64,000 nucleotides of DNA, from assembly GCA_019454225.1 (NCBI GenBank), contig CP075370.1:982001-1046000 (forward strand), written 5' to 3'. The translations under genes were made by a program, and so were the position numbers. The notes under the pieces are model-generated. The model was not told the origin of the DNA. It saw nothing but the letters and a program-made list of their open reading frames with translations, and made no database searches. Positions 30,506-39,681 of this stretch are shown piece by piece. Source of the stretch: Paracoccaceae bacterium. GTDB lineage: Bacteria; Pseudomonadota; Alphaproteobacteria; Rhodobacterales; Rhodobacteraceae. How positions within the stretch are numbered: position 1 is the first letter of the stretch; the number at the start of each line of letters is the position of its first letter.

Positions 30506-31249
30506 TCAGTCCTTCGGGACCACAAGGCCCAGGATCGGGCCCATCGGCAGCCCCAGGTCGCGCCGCCCCAAGGCAGGCGCGTAGAGGCGCGACACCTGTC
30601 CATCCAGGTACAGCGCGTTCGGCACCCCCAGGTGATCGCGGAAGAACCGCGCGAACTGATGGAAATTCACCTGCCGGCCCGACATCGCCAGATAGGCCCG
30701 CGACCCGTCGCGCGTGACGCCCACGCCGTTGCGCAGATACAGGCTGTCGCTGCCCGCCAGGAATCGCGGATGCAGTGCGCCGTCGATCACCAGCATCGGC
30801 CCCGATTGGGTGGCGTGGCGGCAGGCGGGCGGGCGGGCGGCGAAGGCCCGCGATTCGATCACCGCGAAACGGTCGGGCAGCACGCAGAACACGCCGTTCG
30901 GACGCAGGCCGAAATTCCCCGGCCCGGCGGCGGTCACCAGGCGGGCGCGGCGCACACCGCCTTCGATCAGCAGGCCCACGGGGCTGCGGTCGGCGTGGTA
31001 CATCCCGCCATTGGTGGCAAAGGCCAGCTGGCCGCCCGTCGCCTCGACCGCCTGCGCGACGCGGGCAAAGCTGCCATAGACATCGCCGTCGGGGGCGGTG
31101 TGGAACACGCGCAGGTCGGCGCCCGCCGCCACCTCGCACACCGAATAGGGCAGCCCCTCGTGGTCCACGGTCCGGCAGTCGGCGCGCGCGGCGCTGCCCG
31201 GGGCCAGCGCCAGCAGCAGTCCGCACAGGACGCTAAGCGCCGTCCGCAT
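30506..31249 (-). CDS. phosphodiester glycosidase-family (NAGPA/DUF2233) exported protein
   Basis: 247 residues with a signal peptide ([23 protein letters not shown]). The body has [42 protein letters not shown] and [15 protein letters not shown], the hallmarks of the NAGPA phosphodiester glycosidase fold. The family removes sugar caps from phosphodiesters. In bacteria the periplasmic substrate is unknown, with envelope glycopolymers plausible. Its start overlaps the end of rbfA by 17 bases. An ATG one codon upstream is equally possible. Confidence 0.87.
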   Translation of the reverse strand: MRTALSVLCGLLLALAPGSAARADCRTVDHEGLPYSVCEVAAGADLRVFHTAPDGDVYGSFARVAQAVEATGGQLAFATNGGMYHADRSPVGLLIEGGVRRARLVTAAGPGNFGLRPNGVFCVLPDRFAVIESRAFAARPPACRHATQSGPMLVIDGALHPRFLAGSDSLYLRNGVGVTRDGSRAYLAMSGRQVNFHQFARFFRDHLGVPNALYLDGQVSRLYAPALGRRDLGLPMGPILGLVVPKD

Positions 31250-31655
31250 CATCGGCTTCGCGCCCCGCCGCGATGTCGCGCTGCACCCGGTCATCGGCGA
31301 ACAGGCGCCGCGTCGCGTCCAGCGCGTCAAAGGTTTCGTCAGGCCGGAACCGCAGGTCGGGCGCGAACTTCAACGCCAGCACGGCGGCCACCCGACGCCG
31401 CAGCTCGCCCCGGTTGCGGGCCAGCGCGGCAATCGCCGTCTCGACCCCGGTGCCGCCCAGCGGCATCACATGCACCGTGGCCACCTTCAGGTCGGGCGAC
31501 ACACGCACCTCGCCCACGGTGATCGACATGGTGTTCAGGTCGGGGTCATGCACCTCGGCCCGGCCCAGCACCTCGGACAGGGTGCGCCGGATCAGTTCGC
31601 CGACGCGCAGCTGGCGCTGCGACGGGCCACGCGCAGAAGGGGGGCGGTTCGACAT
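31233..31655 (-). CDS. rbfA: ribosome-binding factor A
   Basis: 140 residues. [21 protein letters not shown] at the N-terminus, [23 protein letters not shown] in the KH-like core and [19 protein letters not shown] near the end are typical. RbfA aids 16S rRNA 5'-end maturation in the 30S subunit. The ATG at 31655 is chosen ([13 protein letters not shown]). It is the first gene of the transcript that runs through truB, DUF1643 and the hydrolase, and is divergent from dapB by about 95 bases. nusA/infB are not in the window. Confidence 0.95.
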   Translation of the reverse strand: MSNRPPSARGPSQRQLRVGELIRRTLSEVLGRAEVHDPDLNTMSITVGEVRVSPDLKVATVHVMPLGGTGVETAIAALARNRGELRRRVAAVLALKFAPDLRFRPDETFDALDATRRLFADDRVQRDIAAGREADDADGA

Positions 31656-31750
31656 GCGCCCCACATAGGGCCTTCGTCTGCCCCAGGCAACCGTGCCCTT
31701 TGCAGCGCCGGTCCGCTTGCGCTAGGCAGGGGCGCCAGACGGGGGATGCG

Positions 31751-32560
31751 ATGACGGACAGACCGGGCCTTGTGATCACCGGCGCCTCGGGGCGCATGGG
31801 CCGCATGCTGATGCAGACCGTCGCGGACGACCCGCGCGTGCGGCTTGCGGGCGCGGTGGAACGTGCCGGGCACCCCTGGGTCGGGCAGGATGCCGGCGTG
31901 GCGATGGGGGGTGCGCCGCTTGGCGTCATCGTCACCGACGACCCGCTTGAGGCGATGGCCCGCGCGCAGGCGGTGATCGACTTCACCGCCCCCGCCGCGA
32001 CGGTGGAATTCGCGGCGCTGGCCGCGCAGGCCCGCGCCGTGCATGTGATCGGCACGACCGGGCTGGAACCGGCGCATCTGGCGCGCATCGCCGCCGCCGC
32101 CCGGCACGCCACGGTGATCCGCGCGGGCAACATGAGCCTGGGTGTCAACCTGCTGGTGGGGCTGACACGGCGCGTTGCGGCGGCGCTGGGCACCGACTGG
32201 GATATCGAGGTCGTCGAGGCGCATCACCGGATGAAGGTCGATGCGCCCTCGGGCACCGCGCTGATGCTCGGGCAGGCCGCCGCCGAGGGGCGCGGGCTGA
32301 ACCATGCCGAGGTCCGCGTCGCGGGCCGCGACGGCATCACCGGCCCGCGCGAGCCCGGCAGCATCGGCTACAGCGCGATACGCGGCGGCGATATCGTGGG
32401 CGAACATGACGTGATCTTCGCGGGCACCGGCGAACGGGTGGTGCTGCGCCATGTCGCGACCGACCGCGCGATCTTTGCGCGCGGTGCGCTGGCCGCCGCG
32501 ATCTGGGGGCAGGGCAGGCCGCCGGGGGAATACAGCATGGCGGATGTGCTGGGGCTCTGA
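31751..32560 (+). CDS. dapB: 4-hydroxy-tetrahydrodipicolinate reductase
   Basis: 269 residues. Rossmann motif [10 protein letters not shown] (11-20), [14 protein letters not shown], and the catalytic [16 protein letters not shown] (His158/159, Lys162). It reduces hydroxy-tetrahydrodipicolinate in the diaminopimelate/lysine pathway. It starts at the ATG after GGGGGATGCG. A small exported protein gene follows about 100 bases downstream. Confidence 0.96.
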   Translation: MTDRPGLVITGASGRMGRMLMQTVADDPRVRLAGAVERAGHPWVGQDAGVAMGGAPLGVIVTDDPLEAMARAQAVIDFTAPAATVEFAALAAQARAVHVIGTTGLEPAHLARIAAAARHATVIRAGNMSLGVNLLVGLTRRVAAALGTDWDIEVVEAHHRMKVDAPSGTALMLGQAAAEGRGLNHAEVRVAGRDGITGPREPGSIGYSAIRGGDIVGEHDVIFAGTGERVVLRHVATDRAIFARGALAAAIWGQGRPPGEYSMADVLGL

Positions 32561-32664
32561 CCTGCCGTTCACGCAGCCGTCAACGGCCAGAAGTGATCCG
32601 ACCGGCCCCCGGCGCCGTAAAAGGAGCAATACCCGTCCCCGGATCCACCAAGCCGAGTGCCGTC

Positions 32665-33012
32665 ATGCTGAAAACCGCCGTCATCGCCCTGTCGATCCTG
32701 TCCGCCACGCCGGCGCTGGCCTTCGACCGCATCGCCAGCAAGTCCGATTTCGTCAGCCTCGTGTCGGGCAAGGCGCTGACCCGCATGGGCATCACGCTGA
32801 CCGTGAAGCCCGAGGGGGTGATCGAGGGGCGCGCCTTCGGACAGCCGGTCACCGGGGCCTGGCAGTGGTCAGGCGGGCTGTTCTGCCGCGACCTCTATTT
32901 CGGCAAGCGCGACCTCGGGCCGAACTGCCAGGTCGTGCAGAAGAACGGTGACACGCTGCGCTTCATCGCGGACGAGGGACGCGGCGACTATGCCGACCTT
33001 CGGCTGAAATAG
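32665..33012 (+). CDS. small exported protein of unknown function next to dapB
   Basis: 115 residues with a signal peptide (MLKTAVIALSILSATPALA). The mature part has two Cys (GGLFCRDLYFG and GPNCQVVQ) that could form a disulfide, and ends GDYADLRLK. Similar small Rhodobacterales proteins are sometimes mislabelled dihydrodipicolinate reductase because of this neighbourhood; the protein has no Rossmann motif and cannot be one. Same strand as dapB, with about 100 bases between. Periplasmic role unknown. Confidence 0.8.
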   Translation: MLKTAVIALSILSATPALAFDRIASKSDFVSLVSGKALTRMGITLTVKPEGVIEGRAFGQPVTGAWQWSGGLFCRDLYFGKRDLGPNCQVVQKNGDTLRFIADEGRGDYADLRLK

Positions 33013-33016
33013 GCCA

Positions 33017-34684
33017 TCAGTCGCCCAGTTGCAGCACCCCCCCGGCCAGCAGCCCGACCATCGCGGTCTGGTCCAGATAGCCCGTCTCGGGCAGGCCCCG
33101 TGACGCCTGGAACCGGCGGATCGCGCGGCGCGTGCGCTCGTCAAAGGTGCCGTCGACCTGGCCGGGCGCGAATCCCAGCGCTTCCAGCCGCTGTTCGATC
33201 AGGTTGCGCGCCAGCCCGCCCAGGTTCAGCGCCTGTTCCGCCGCCTCGGCACGGGCACGGTCGGCATCCGACAGGGCCGGGGTCTGCAATGCCTCGATCC
33301 TGGCTTGCGCCTCGGCGGTGAAGGCGCCGCGCGGAAAGGCGGCCAGATACTCGCGATAGGCGCGCACCGTGTCGGCGCCGCGCGCGCGGTCCCAGGCCGC
33401 GCGGTCCTGCGCCGCCGCCTGCTCGCGCCGGTCGGCCTCGATCCCGTCAAGCCGCGCCTGCGCAAGTTCCGCGAAAAGCCCGTCCGGATAGCGCTTCAGA
33501 TAGGCCCGCAGCCCCGCCTCGTCGCCCCGGGCGCCGGTCTGGTCCCAGAACAGCCGGTCCTGGCGTTCCTGTTCGGCCCGCCGCGCCGCCGCCTCGGCCT
33601 CCAGTTCCGCGGCCCGCCGGTCGGCCTGCGCCGTCAGCCGCAGGATCTGGTCGCGCGTCAGGAACCCGTTCGCCGCCTCGGCGTTCGCGCGTTGCCAGGC
33701 GGTGATCGCCGCGCGCGATCCCGGGCCGAACAGCCCGTCGATGCCGCGCGGATCGAACCCCAGCAGCGACAGTTGCCGCTGCACCGCCCGCCGCTGGTCG
33801 CGGCTGAGGTTCAGCGCCTCCTCTGCCGCGCGGGCGCGGGCCACCGGATCGGCGTTGATCCGGGCCACCTCGGCCCGCGCCTCGACCAGATGGCGCCCGG
33901 CGGGCCAGCGGGTGATGTAGTCCTGCCAGGCCGCCAGCGTTCCCGCCCGCCGCGCCGCCGCGACCTGCCGGTCCTCCTCGGCCCGTTCGGCTTCGGTCTG
34001 GGCGGGCGGCAGCGGTGCGGGCACCGGGGCCGGGGCCGTCACCGCATCCGTCCGGAACGGCAGCGGCGCCAGAAATCCCTGCGCCCCAAGCTCGGGCGCG
34101 GCGGCCAGCATCTGCGGCAGCGAAAGCCCCCGGCGGGTCAGGTGACGCGCCGCGAAATCCGCCACCCGCACCGCATCGCCCTGCACCACCGTCACCCCCT
34201 GCGGAATGTCCAGCGGTCCGATCCCCGGCGTCAGCCCGCGCCCCAGCGAGATGCGCCGCGCCTCGGTTCCCAGCAGCACGACCGCGCCCCCCGGCACCTC
34301 GGCCGCCACCGACAGGATGGCCGCCACCGACAGCCCGGCCGCGCCCACCGTCGCGACATCCGGCACCGAGGCTTCGGTGCCCAGGAACCAGGTCTGCCCC
34401 GCCGCCTGCACGAAATGCCCGGCAACCATGATCACCACCCGGTCCCCCGGCGCGATCTGGCCCAGCAGTTCCGACAGCCGCGCGCGCAACCCCTCGGCAG
34501 TCTGGTCGGTGGCGCCCAGTGTCACGAACCCCTCGGCGCGCAGCACCGGTGCCGCCTGGATCGCGGCCACCGCCCCGGCGATGTCGGCGGCATCGGCATA
34601 GTTCGAATTGGCCAGGACCAGCGCGCGGTCAGCGGCGGCCGCCGGCCCCGCCATCGCCATCAACGCCACAACCAGTGCCCGCAT
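33017..34684 (-). CDS. caspase-fold protein with two peptidoglycan-binding-like domains, catalytic dyad degenerate
   Basis: 555 residues. Signal peptide (MRALVVALMAMAGPAAAA), then a caspase/peptidase C14-like domain (DRALVLANSNYADAADI; VIMVAGHFVQAAGQTWFLG). The His stands in AGHF rather than SGHG, and where ILDACR carries the Cys it reads VVLLGTEAR, so the nucleophile is absent. Then a PG_binding_1-like domain (LLGFDPRGIDGLFGPGSRAA), charged coiled-coil-like stretches with YLxxFPxGxFxxEAxxR repeats, and a second PG_binding_1-like domain (LGFAPGQVDGTFDERTRRAI). Probably a periplasmic scaffold. Convergent with the preceding small gene. Confidence 0.82.
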   Translation of the reverse strand: MRALVVALMAMAGPAAAADRALVLANSNYADAADIAGAVAAIQAAPVLRAEGFVTLGATDQTAEGLRARLSELLGQIAPGDRVVIMVAGHFVQAAGQTWFLGTEASVPDVATVGAAGLSVAAILSVAAEVPGGAVVLLGTEARRISLGRGLTPGIGPLDIPQGVTVVQGDAVRVADFAARHLTRRGLSLPQMLAAAPELGAQGFLAPLPFRTDAVTAPAPVPAPLPPAQTEAERAEEDRQVAAARRAGTLAAWQDYITRWPAGRHLVEARAEVARINADPVARARAAEEALNLSRDQRRAVQRQLSLLGFDPRGIDGLFGPGSRAAITAWQRANAEAANGFLTRDQILRLTAQADRRAAELEAEAAARRAEQERQDRLFWDQTGARGDEAGLRAYLKRYPDGLFAELAQARLDGIEADRREQAAAQDRAAWDRARGADTVRAYREYLAAFPRGAFTAEAQARIEALQTPALSDADRARAEAAEQALNLGGLARNLIEQRLEALGFAPGQVDGTFDERTRRAIRRFQASRGLPETGYLDQTAMVGLLAGGVLQLGD

Positions 34685-34711
34685 GGCCCATCCTCCCAAG
34701 GTGCCGGGGCC

Positions 34712-35944
34712 TCAGTCGTAGCGGCGGCGATCCTCGATCACCTTGCCGTCGTTCGGCAGTGACCCCGGCGGAACAAGCTCGACCTTACCACGCAGCTTCA
34801 GGGTTTCCAGAACCGATCCTTCATAGATCGCCGGGTTGGCCGCGCGCGTTTCCAGCATCACGGTCATCGCGTCCATCTCGCCTACGCGGTCGGCGACCAC
34901 CCGGGCGCGCGCCACCTCGGGGTGGCGCGACACCAGATCGGCCACCTGTTCGGGCCGCACGAACATGCCCTTGATCTTGGTCGTCTGGTCGGCGCGGCCC
35001 ATCCATCCCCGGATCCGCAGGTTGGTGCGCCCGCAGGGCGATTGCCCCGGCAGCACCGCCGAAAGATCGCCGGTGGCGAAGCGGATCAGCGGATAGTCCG
35101 GGTTCAGCGTGGTCACCACCACCTCACCCACCTCGCCCTCGGGCACCGGATCGCCGGTGCCCGGCCGGACGATCTCGACCACGACCCCCTCGTCCACGAT
35201 CATCCCCTCCTGCGCCACGCTCTCATAGGCGATGTTGCCAAGGTCGGCGGTCGCATAGCATTGCAGGCACAGGATGCCCCGGTCGGCATATTCGCGCCGC
35301 AGGCTGGGAAACAGCGCGCCGCCCCCCACCGCCGCGCGGGCGAACCGCAGCGCAACGCCCATCGCATCGGCCCGGTCCAGGATCACCTTCAGGAAGTCCG
35401 GCGTGCCCGCATAGGCGGTGGCGCCGCAATCGGCGGCGGCGCGCACCTGCAGGTCGGTCTGCCCGGTGCCCGCCGGAATCACCCGCGCACCCACCGCACG
35501 TGCCCCGGATTCAAAGATCATGCCCGCCGGAACCAGGTGATACGAGAAACAGTTCTGCACCACGTCGTCCCGCCCGATGCCTGCGGCATGCAGGAACCGG
35601 CCGACGCGCCACCAGTCGGGCGTGGTGCGCCCGATCTCGTAGATCGGCCCCGGCGACTGGAACAGGTGTTCGAAATCGCCGCCCTCCGGCAGGAAGCCGC
35701 CCATCGGCGGCATCAGGCCCTGCGCCTCGGTCAGCGCGGCCTTGCGGATGACCGGCAGGCGGGCCAGCGCCGCCGCATCGGTGATCGACCGGGGGTCCAC
35801 CCCGGCCAGTGCCGCGGCCATCGCCGGGGCGCGCAGCGCGCGGCCCACCTGCGCGGGCAGGGCGCGGGCCAGATCGTCGGCGCGCGCGTCGGCGCTCCGC
35901 GTCTCCAGGGTGTCATAATGGCCCACGGTCCTGTCCTTCGGCAT
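34712..35944 (-). CDS. phenylacetate-CoA ligase-like AMP-forming enzyme (PaaK family)
   Basis: 410 residues, PaaK length. QSPGPIYEIGRTTPDWWRVG is the early segment, AVGGGALFPSLRREYADRG and QCYATADLGNIAYES form the adenylate pocket, and PLIRFATGDLS, GWMGRADQTTKIKGMFVRPE and the GKVELV region form the C-terminal lobe. It should activate a carboxylate to its CoA thioester; the true acid is unknown. It is the last gene of a minus-strand operon with a Liv-type importer and a second, FadD-like ligase, so it probably acts on the imported compound. Confidence 0.87.
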   Translation of the reverse strand: MPKDRTVGHYDTLETRSADARADDLARALPAQVGRALRAPAMAAALAGVDPRSITDAAALARLPVIRKAALTEAQGLMPPMGGFLPEGGDFEHLFQSPGPIYEIGRTTPDWWRVGRFLHAAGIGRDDVVQNCFSYHLVPAGMIFESGARAVGARVIPAGTGQTDLQVRAAADCGATAYAGTPDFLKVILDRADAMGVALRFARAAVGGGALFPSLRREYADRGILCLQCYATADLGNIAYESVAQEGMIVDEGVVVEIVRPGTGDPVPEGEVGEVVVTTLNPDYPLIRFATGDLSAVLPGQSPCGRTNLRIRGWMGRADQTTKIKGMFVRPEQVADLVSRHPEVARARVVADRVGEMDAMTVMLETRAANPAIYEGSVLETLKLRGKVELVPPGSLPNDGKVIEDRRRYD

Positions 35945-35969
35945 CGCGTCCCCCCTCATCGGCCCGTCC

Positions 35970-36794
35970 TCACGCCAGCCACCGCTTGCGGCGCCGGTAG
36001 CTGCGCACGTCGCGGAACGACTTGCGGCCCTTGTCCGACATGCCGAGGTAGAACTCCTTGACGTCCGGGTTCTCGCGCAGCGCGGCGGCCTCGCCCTCCA
36101 TCACCACGCGCCCCGATTCCAGGATGTAGCCGGTATGGGCAAAGCGCAGCGCGACATTGGTGTTCTGCTCGGCCAGCAGGAAGGTCACGCCCTCCCCCTC
36201 GTTCACCGCCCGCACGATCTCGAAGATCTGCTCCACCAGTTGCGGCGCCAGCCCCATGGACGGCTCGTCCAGCAGGATCATGCGCGGCCTCGCCATCAGC
36301 GCCCGCCCGATCGCCGTCATCTGCTGTTCGCCGCCCGAGGTATAGCCCGCCTGGCTGCGCCGCCGTTCCTTCAGCCGCGGGAAATAGTGGTAGACCCGTT
36401 CAAGGTCGGCGGAAATCGCCCCGGCCCCGTCACCGCGCGTATAGGCCCCGGTCAGCAGGTTCTCCTCGACCGTCAGGTGTTCGAAACAGTGTCGGCCCTC
36501 CATCACCTGCACCAGCCCCCGGCGCACCAGGTCGGCGGGGCCCATCGCGGCGACGGTTTCGCCGCCATAGGTGATGCTGCCCTTGGTCACCTCGCCCCGC
36601 TCGCTGGCCAGCAGGCCAGAGATCGCCTTGAGCGTGGTGGTCTTGCCCGCCCCGTTGCCGCCCAGCAGCGCGGTGATCCGCCCCTCGGCCACCGACAGGC
36701 TGACACCCTTCAGCACCAGGATGACGTGGTTGTAGATCACCTCGATATTGGTGACCTCCAGCAGCGCGGGTTTCACGGGGCTTGCGTCGAGCAT
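35970..36794 (-). CDS. ABC transporter ATP-binding protein, LivF type
   Basis: 274 residues. Walker A GGNGAGKTT, signature TSGGEQQM (in place of LSGGQQQ), Walker B RMILLDEPSMGLAP and an EQN loop. Compared with LivF it carries a basic C-terminal extension (SFRDVRSYRRRKRWLA). One of two ATPases of the importer whose LivH, LivM and binding protein lie upstream in the same operon. The ATG at 36794 is used; a longer upstream reading is mostly non-coding. Confidence 0.93.
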   Translation of the reverse strand: MLDASPVKPALLEVTNIEVIYNHVILVLKGVSLSVAEGRITALLGGNGAGKTTTLKAISGLLASERGEVTKGSITYGGETVAAMGPADLVRRGLVQVMEGRHCFEHLTVEENLLTGAYTRGDGAGAISADLERVYHYFPRLKERRRSQAGYTSGGEQQMTAIGRALMARPRMILLDEPSMGLAPQLVEQIFEIVRAVNEGEGVTFLLAEQNTNVALRFAHTGYILESGRVVMEGEAAALRENPDVKEFYLGMSDKGRKSFRDVRSYRRRKRWLA

Positions 36795-36849
36795 CGGAAC
36801 CGTCCTCGGGATGTCCCCGGCCGGGCGGATGCCCGGCCGGGGTCGTGCC

Positions 36850-38136
36850 TCAGTTGCAGCGCTTGGTGATCGAGTTTTCCGCCGCAAAGGCGCCGGCATC
36901 CTCGGCAACGAGCATGTCGATCACCTCCTTGTCGCTCTCGATCCAGTCGGTCAGCACGTTCCACTTCTTCGCGCTGGCATCCCACTGCTGGATCAGGCCG
37001 CGCCCGACGCCGCCATGGTTCTCGCAGGTCACGCTGAAGGCCGGGCCGAAGTTCGGCAGGCCCAGTTCGGCCATCCGCGCCTCGGTGATCTCCAGCTGTT
37101 CCATCCCGTCGCGCATCATCGCGGGCGTGATGTTCGGCGTGCCGTGGATTTCCTGCGCCTTCTTCGCCGCCTCGGCCGCCAGCATCGCCGCATAGATGCC
37201 GCGCGAATACAGCACGCTGCCGAACTGGTCGCCCGCGCCCGCCGCCTTGCCGGTGTCGATGACGTATTTCTTCAGGTCGTCATACAGCGGAAAGTCCATG
37301 CCCGTCTGGTGCATGTTCAGCGACTTGTAGCCATTGGCCCCGTCGCCCGCCGGCAGCACGTCGTTCTCCGACCCCGACCACCAGACGCCGATGAAGTTCT
37401 CCATCGGGAAGCGGATGTTCGCGGCCTCCTGCACGGCCGTCGGGTTCATCACCCCCCAGCCCCACATCAGCACATAGTCCGGCCGGTCCCGGCGGATCTG
37501 CAGCCACTGCGACTTCTGTTCCTGGCCGGGGCTGTCCACCGGCAGCGCGGTGAACTCGTAGCCGTGCTTCTTGGCCAGCTCCTCCAGCGTGCGGATCGGC
37601 TCCTTGCCATAGGCCGAGTTGTGATAGACCAGCGTGATCTTCTTGCCCTGCAGGCTGCCGCCGTTCTCGCCCAGCAGATAGTTGATGATGATCGACGCGC
37701 CGTCCCAGTAGTTCGCGGGATAGTTGAACACGTGGCTGAACACCGTGCCGTCCTTGGCCGAGGTGCGGCCATAGCCCATGGTGTGCAGCGGAATGCCGTC
37801 GGCGGTGACCTTGGGGATCAGCTGATAGGTGATGCCGGTCGACAGCGGCTGGATCACCAGCGGGTTGTCGCCCTTGATCGCCTCATAGCATTCCACGCCC
37901 TTCTCGGTGTTGTAGGCGGTCTCGCACTCGGTCATCCGGATGCGCACGCCGCCGATGCCGCCGTCCCGCTCGTTCAGCAGGGTGAAATAGTCGGCATAGC
38001 CATCGGCGAAGGGGATGCCGCCGGCCGCGAAGGGGCCCGTGCGATAGGACAGCGAGGGGAAGTGCAGGTCTTGCGCAAGGGCGGGCACCGCCGTCGCCAT
38101 CGCCGCCGCGACCAGGGCCGCAAATCTGAGTTTCAT
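36850..38136 (-). CDS. Liv-type ABC transporter substrate-binding protein
   Basis: 428 residues with signal peptide MKLRFAALVAAAMATAVPALA. Peripla_BP_6-type body: IPFADGYADYFTLLNERDGG, ECETAYNTEKGVECYEAI, NYPANYWDGASIIINYLLGE and LVYHNSAYGKEPI. It is larger than LivJ/LivK, and the tryptophan-rich IGVWWSGSEND region suggests a ligand other than a branched-chain amino acid. The two acyl-CoA ligases in the operon favour an organic (possibly aromatic or fatty) acid. The C-terminal Cys in TKRCN may pair with the Cys of VTCENHGG. Confidence 0.92.
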   Translation of the reverse strand: MKLRFAALVAAAMATAVPALAQDLHFPSLSYRTGPFAAGGIPFADGYADYFTLLNERDGGIGGVRIRMTECETAYNTEKGVECYEAIKGDNPLVIQPLSTGITYQLIPKVTADGIPLHTMGYGRTSAKDGTVFSHVFNYPANYWDGASIIINYLLGENGGSLQGKKITLVYHNSAYGKEPIRTLEELAKKHGYEFTALPVDSPGQEQKSQWLQIRRDRPDYVLMWGWGVMNPTAVQEAANIRFPMENFIGVWWSGSENDVLPAGDGANGYKSLNMHQTGMDFPLYDDLKKYVIDTGKAAGAGDQFGSVLYSRGIYAAMLAAEAAKKAQEIHGTPNITPAMMRDGMEQLEITEARMAELGLPNFGPAFSVTCENHGGVGRGLIQQWDASAKKWNVLTDWIESDKEVIDMLVAEDAGAFAAENSITKRCN

Positions 38137-38215
38137 GGTGTCGTTTCCTCCCGGGATGTTGGTTGTCGGTATCAGTTCGGTGCCGGTTGTCCGGTTCTTG
38201 GGTCGCGCCCCGCCC

Positions 38216-39292
38216 CTAGTGCGGAAAGGGCCAGAGCCGCAGTTTCTCTTTCGCCACGCGCCACAGCTGCGCCAGGCCATGCGGTTCCGCGATCAGGAAC
38301 ACGATGATCAGCAGGCCGACGATGATGAACTCCAGATGCGCCGCCAGATCGGTCGGCCAGCCAAGCTGCCCCACCAGCACATTCTTCAGGAACACCGGCA
38401 GCAGCACCAGAAAGGCCGCCCCCGCCATGCTGCCGAAGATGCTGCCAAGCCCGCCGATGATGATCATGAACAGCACCAGGAAGGACTTGTTGATGCCAAA
38501 GCTCTCGCCCACCTCGGCCGCGCCCAGATAGACCGCAAAGAACAGCGCCCCCGATATCCCGATGAAGAAGGACGAGACCGCAAAGGCCGACAGCTTGGTG
38601 GTCAGCGGGTTGACCCCGATGATCTCGGCCGCGATGTCCATGTCGCGGATCGCCATCCATTTCCGCCCGATGGTGCCGCGCGTCAGGTTCCGCGCCAGCC
38701 AGGCCAGCCCGAACAGGAACACCGCGCAGACCAGGTACTTCGCCGCGGCCGTGGTGTTCGGCCCGGTCAGCGCGATGCCCAGCAGCGTGCGTTCCGGCGC
38801 GCTGATCTGGCCCGAGGCCGAATGGTTGTAGAACCACGGCACCTTGTTGAACAGCCAGACCAGAAAGAACTGCGCGGCCAGCGTCGCCACGGCCAGGTAG
38901 AACCCCTTGATCCGCAACGAGGGCAGGCCGAACAGCACCCCCACCCCGGCTGTGATCCCCCCGGCCAGCAGCACATGGATCAGGATCGACACCTCGGGAA
39001 AGGCCGTCATCAGCTTGTAGGTGGCATAGGCCCCCACCGCCATGAACCCGCCGGTGCCCAGCGAGACCTGTCCGCAATAGCCGGTCAGGATGTTCAGCCC
39101 GATCGCCGCGATGGCATAGATCAGGAAGGGCACCATCACCGCGTTGGCCCAGTAGTCGGTGATGACGAACGGGATCACCCCGAAGGCGATCGCGATCACC
39201 AGGTAATAGCGGACCCGGTCGAACGCGATCGGAAAGGTCTGCGCGTCCTCGCGGTAGGTCGTCTTGAAGTCGCCCGCCTCACGGTAGAGCAT
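38216..39292 (-). CDS. Liv-type ABC transporter permease, LivM
   Basis: 358 residues, eight to ten hydrophobic helices. LivM signatures are AIAAIGLNILTGYCGQVSLG, FYLAVATLAAQFFLVWLF and FIIGGLGSIFG-type sequence (MIIIGGLGSIFGSMAGA). It forms the inner-membrane channel with LivH. It follows a small membrane-protein ORF in the operon and precedes the binding-protein gene by 79 bases. Confidence 0.93.
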   Translation of the reverse strand: MLYREAGDFKTTYREDAQTFPIAFDRVRYYLVIAIAFGVIPFVITDYWANAVMVPFLIYAIAAIGLNILTGYCGQVSLGTGGFMAVGAYATYKLMTAFPEVSILIHVLLAGGITAGVGVLFGLPSLRIKGFYLAVATLAAQFFLVWLFNKVPWFYNHSASGQISAPERTLLGIALTGPNTTAAAKYLVCAVFLFGLAWLARNLTRGTIGRKWMAIRDMDIAAEIIGVNPLTTKLSAFAVSSFFIGISGALFFAVYLGAAEVGESFGINKSFLVLFMIIIGGLGSIFGSMAGAAFLVLLPVFLKNVLVGQLGWPTDLAAHLEFIIVGLLIIVFLIAEPHGLAQLWRVAKEKLRLWPFPH

Positions 39293-39330
39293 CGGTCATG
39301 CCCTCCCGCGCAGGCCGCCGGTCGCGGCGG

Positions 39331-39573
39331 TCAGGCTTGCTGCGGGTCGCCCTGCCGGACGTGGCGCCCGATGGCCAGGTCGCGCGTCAGCCGTTCGACC
39401 CGCGCCCGCGCATCCGCGCCCAGCGCCAGCCCGATGGCCGCCAGCCCCACCATGTTCGGGTCCAGCCCATGCCCCGTCACCACGCCGCCCACGGCAAAGG
39501 CCGCGAACAGCCAGAAGGCCGAAAAGCCCACGGTCGTCATGACCGCCCAGAATTTCCTCGACACTGTCGTCAT
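39331..39573 (-). CDS. small single-span membrane protein in the Liv/ligase operon
   Basis: 80 residues: one hydrophobic segment (about residues 12-32, VGFSAFWLFAAFAVGGVVTG) and a charged C-terminal half (ARARVERLTRDLAIGRHV). It fills most of the 389-base gap between livH and livM, which otherwise has no feature I can name. A GGAGGGAT ribosome-site-like stretch precedes the ATG, which favours translation. No recognised family. It might be an accessory subunit of the importer. Confidence 0.5.
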   Translation of the reverse strand: MTTVSRKFWAVMTTVGFSAFWLFAAFAVGGVVTGHGLDPNMVGLAAIGLALGADARARVERLTRDLAIGRHVRQGDPQQA

Positions 39574-39681
39574 CCCTCCGCGGCGCGATGGCGCCGATCC
39601 TCCGGCCCGCAGTCAACGGCAAGGACCGGCCCCGGGGCAAGACAAATTCGCGACAGTCCGCATATGTGACCGGCATCTTCC

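Noticed and set aside
36850-38136. calling the Liv-type binding protein LivK for branched-chain amino acids
   Set aside because: Larger than LivK and tied to two acyl-CoA ligases; ligand not supported by sequence.
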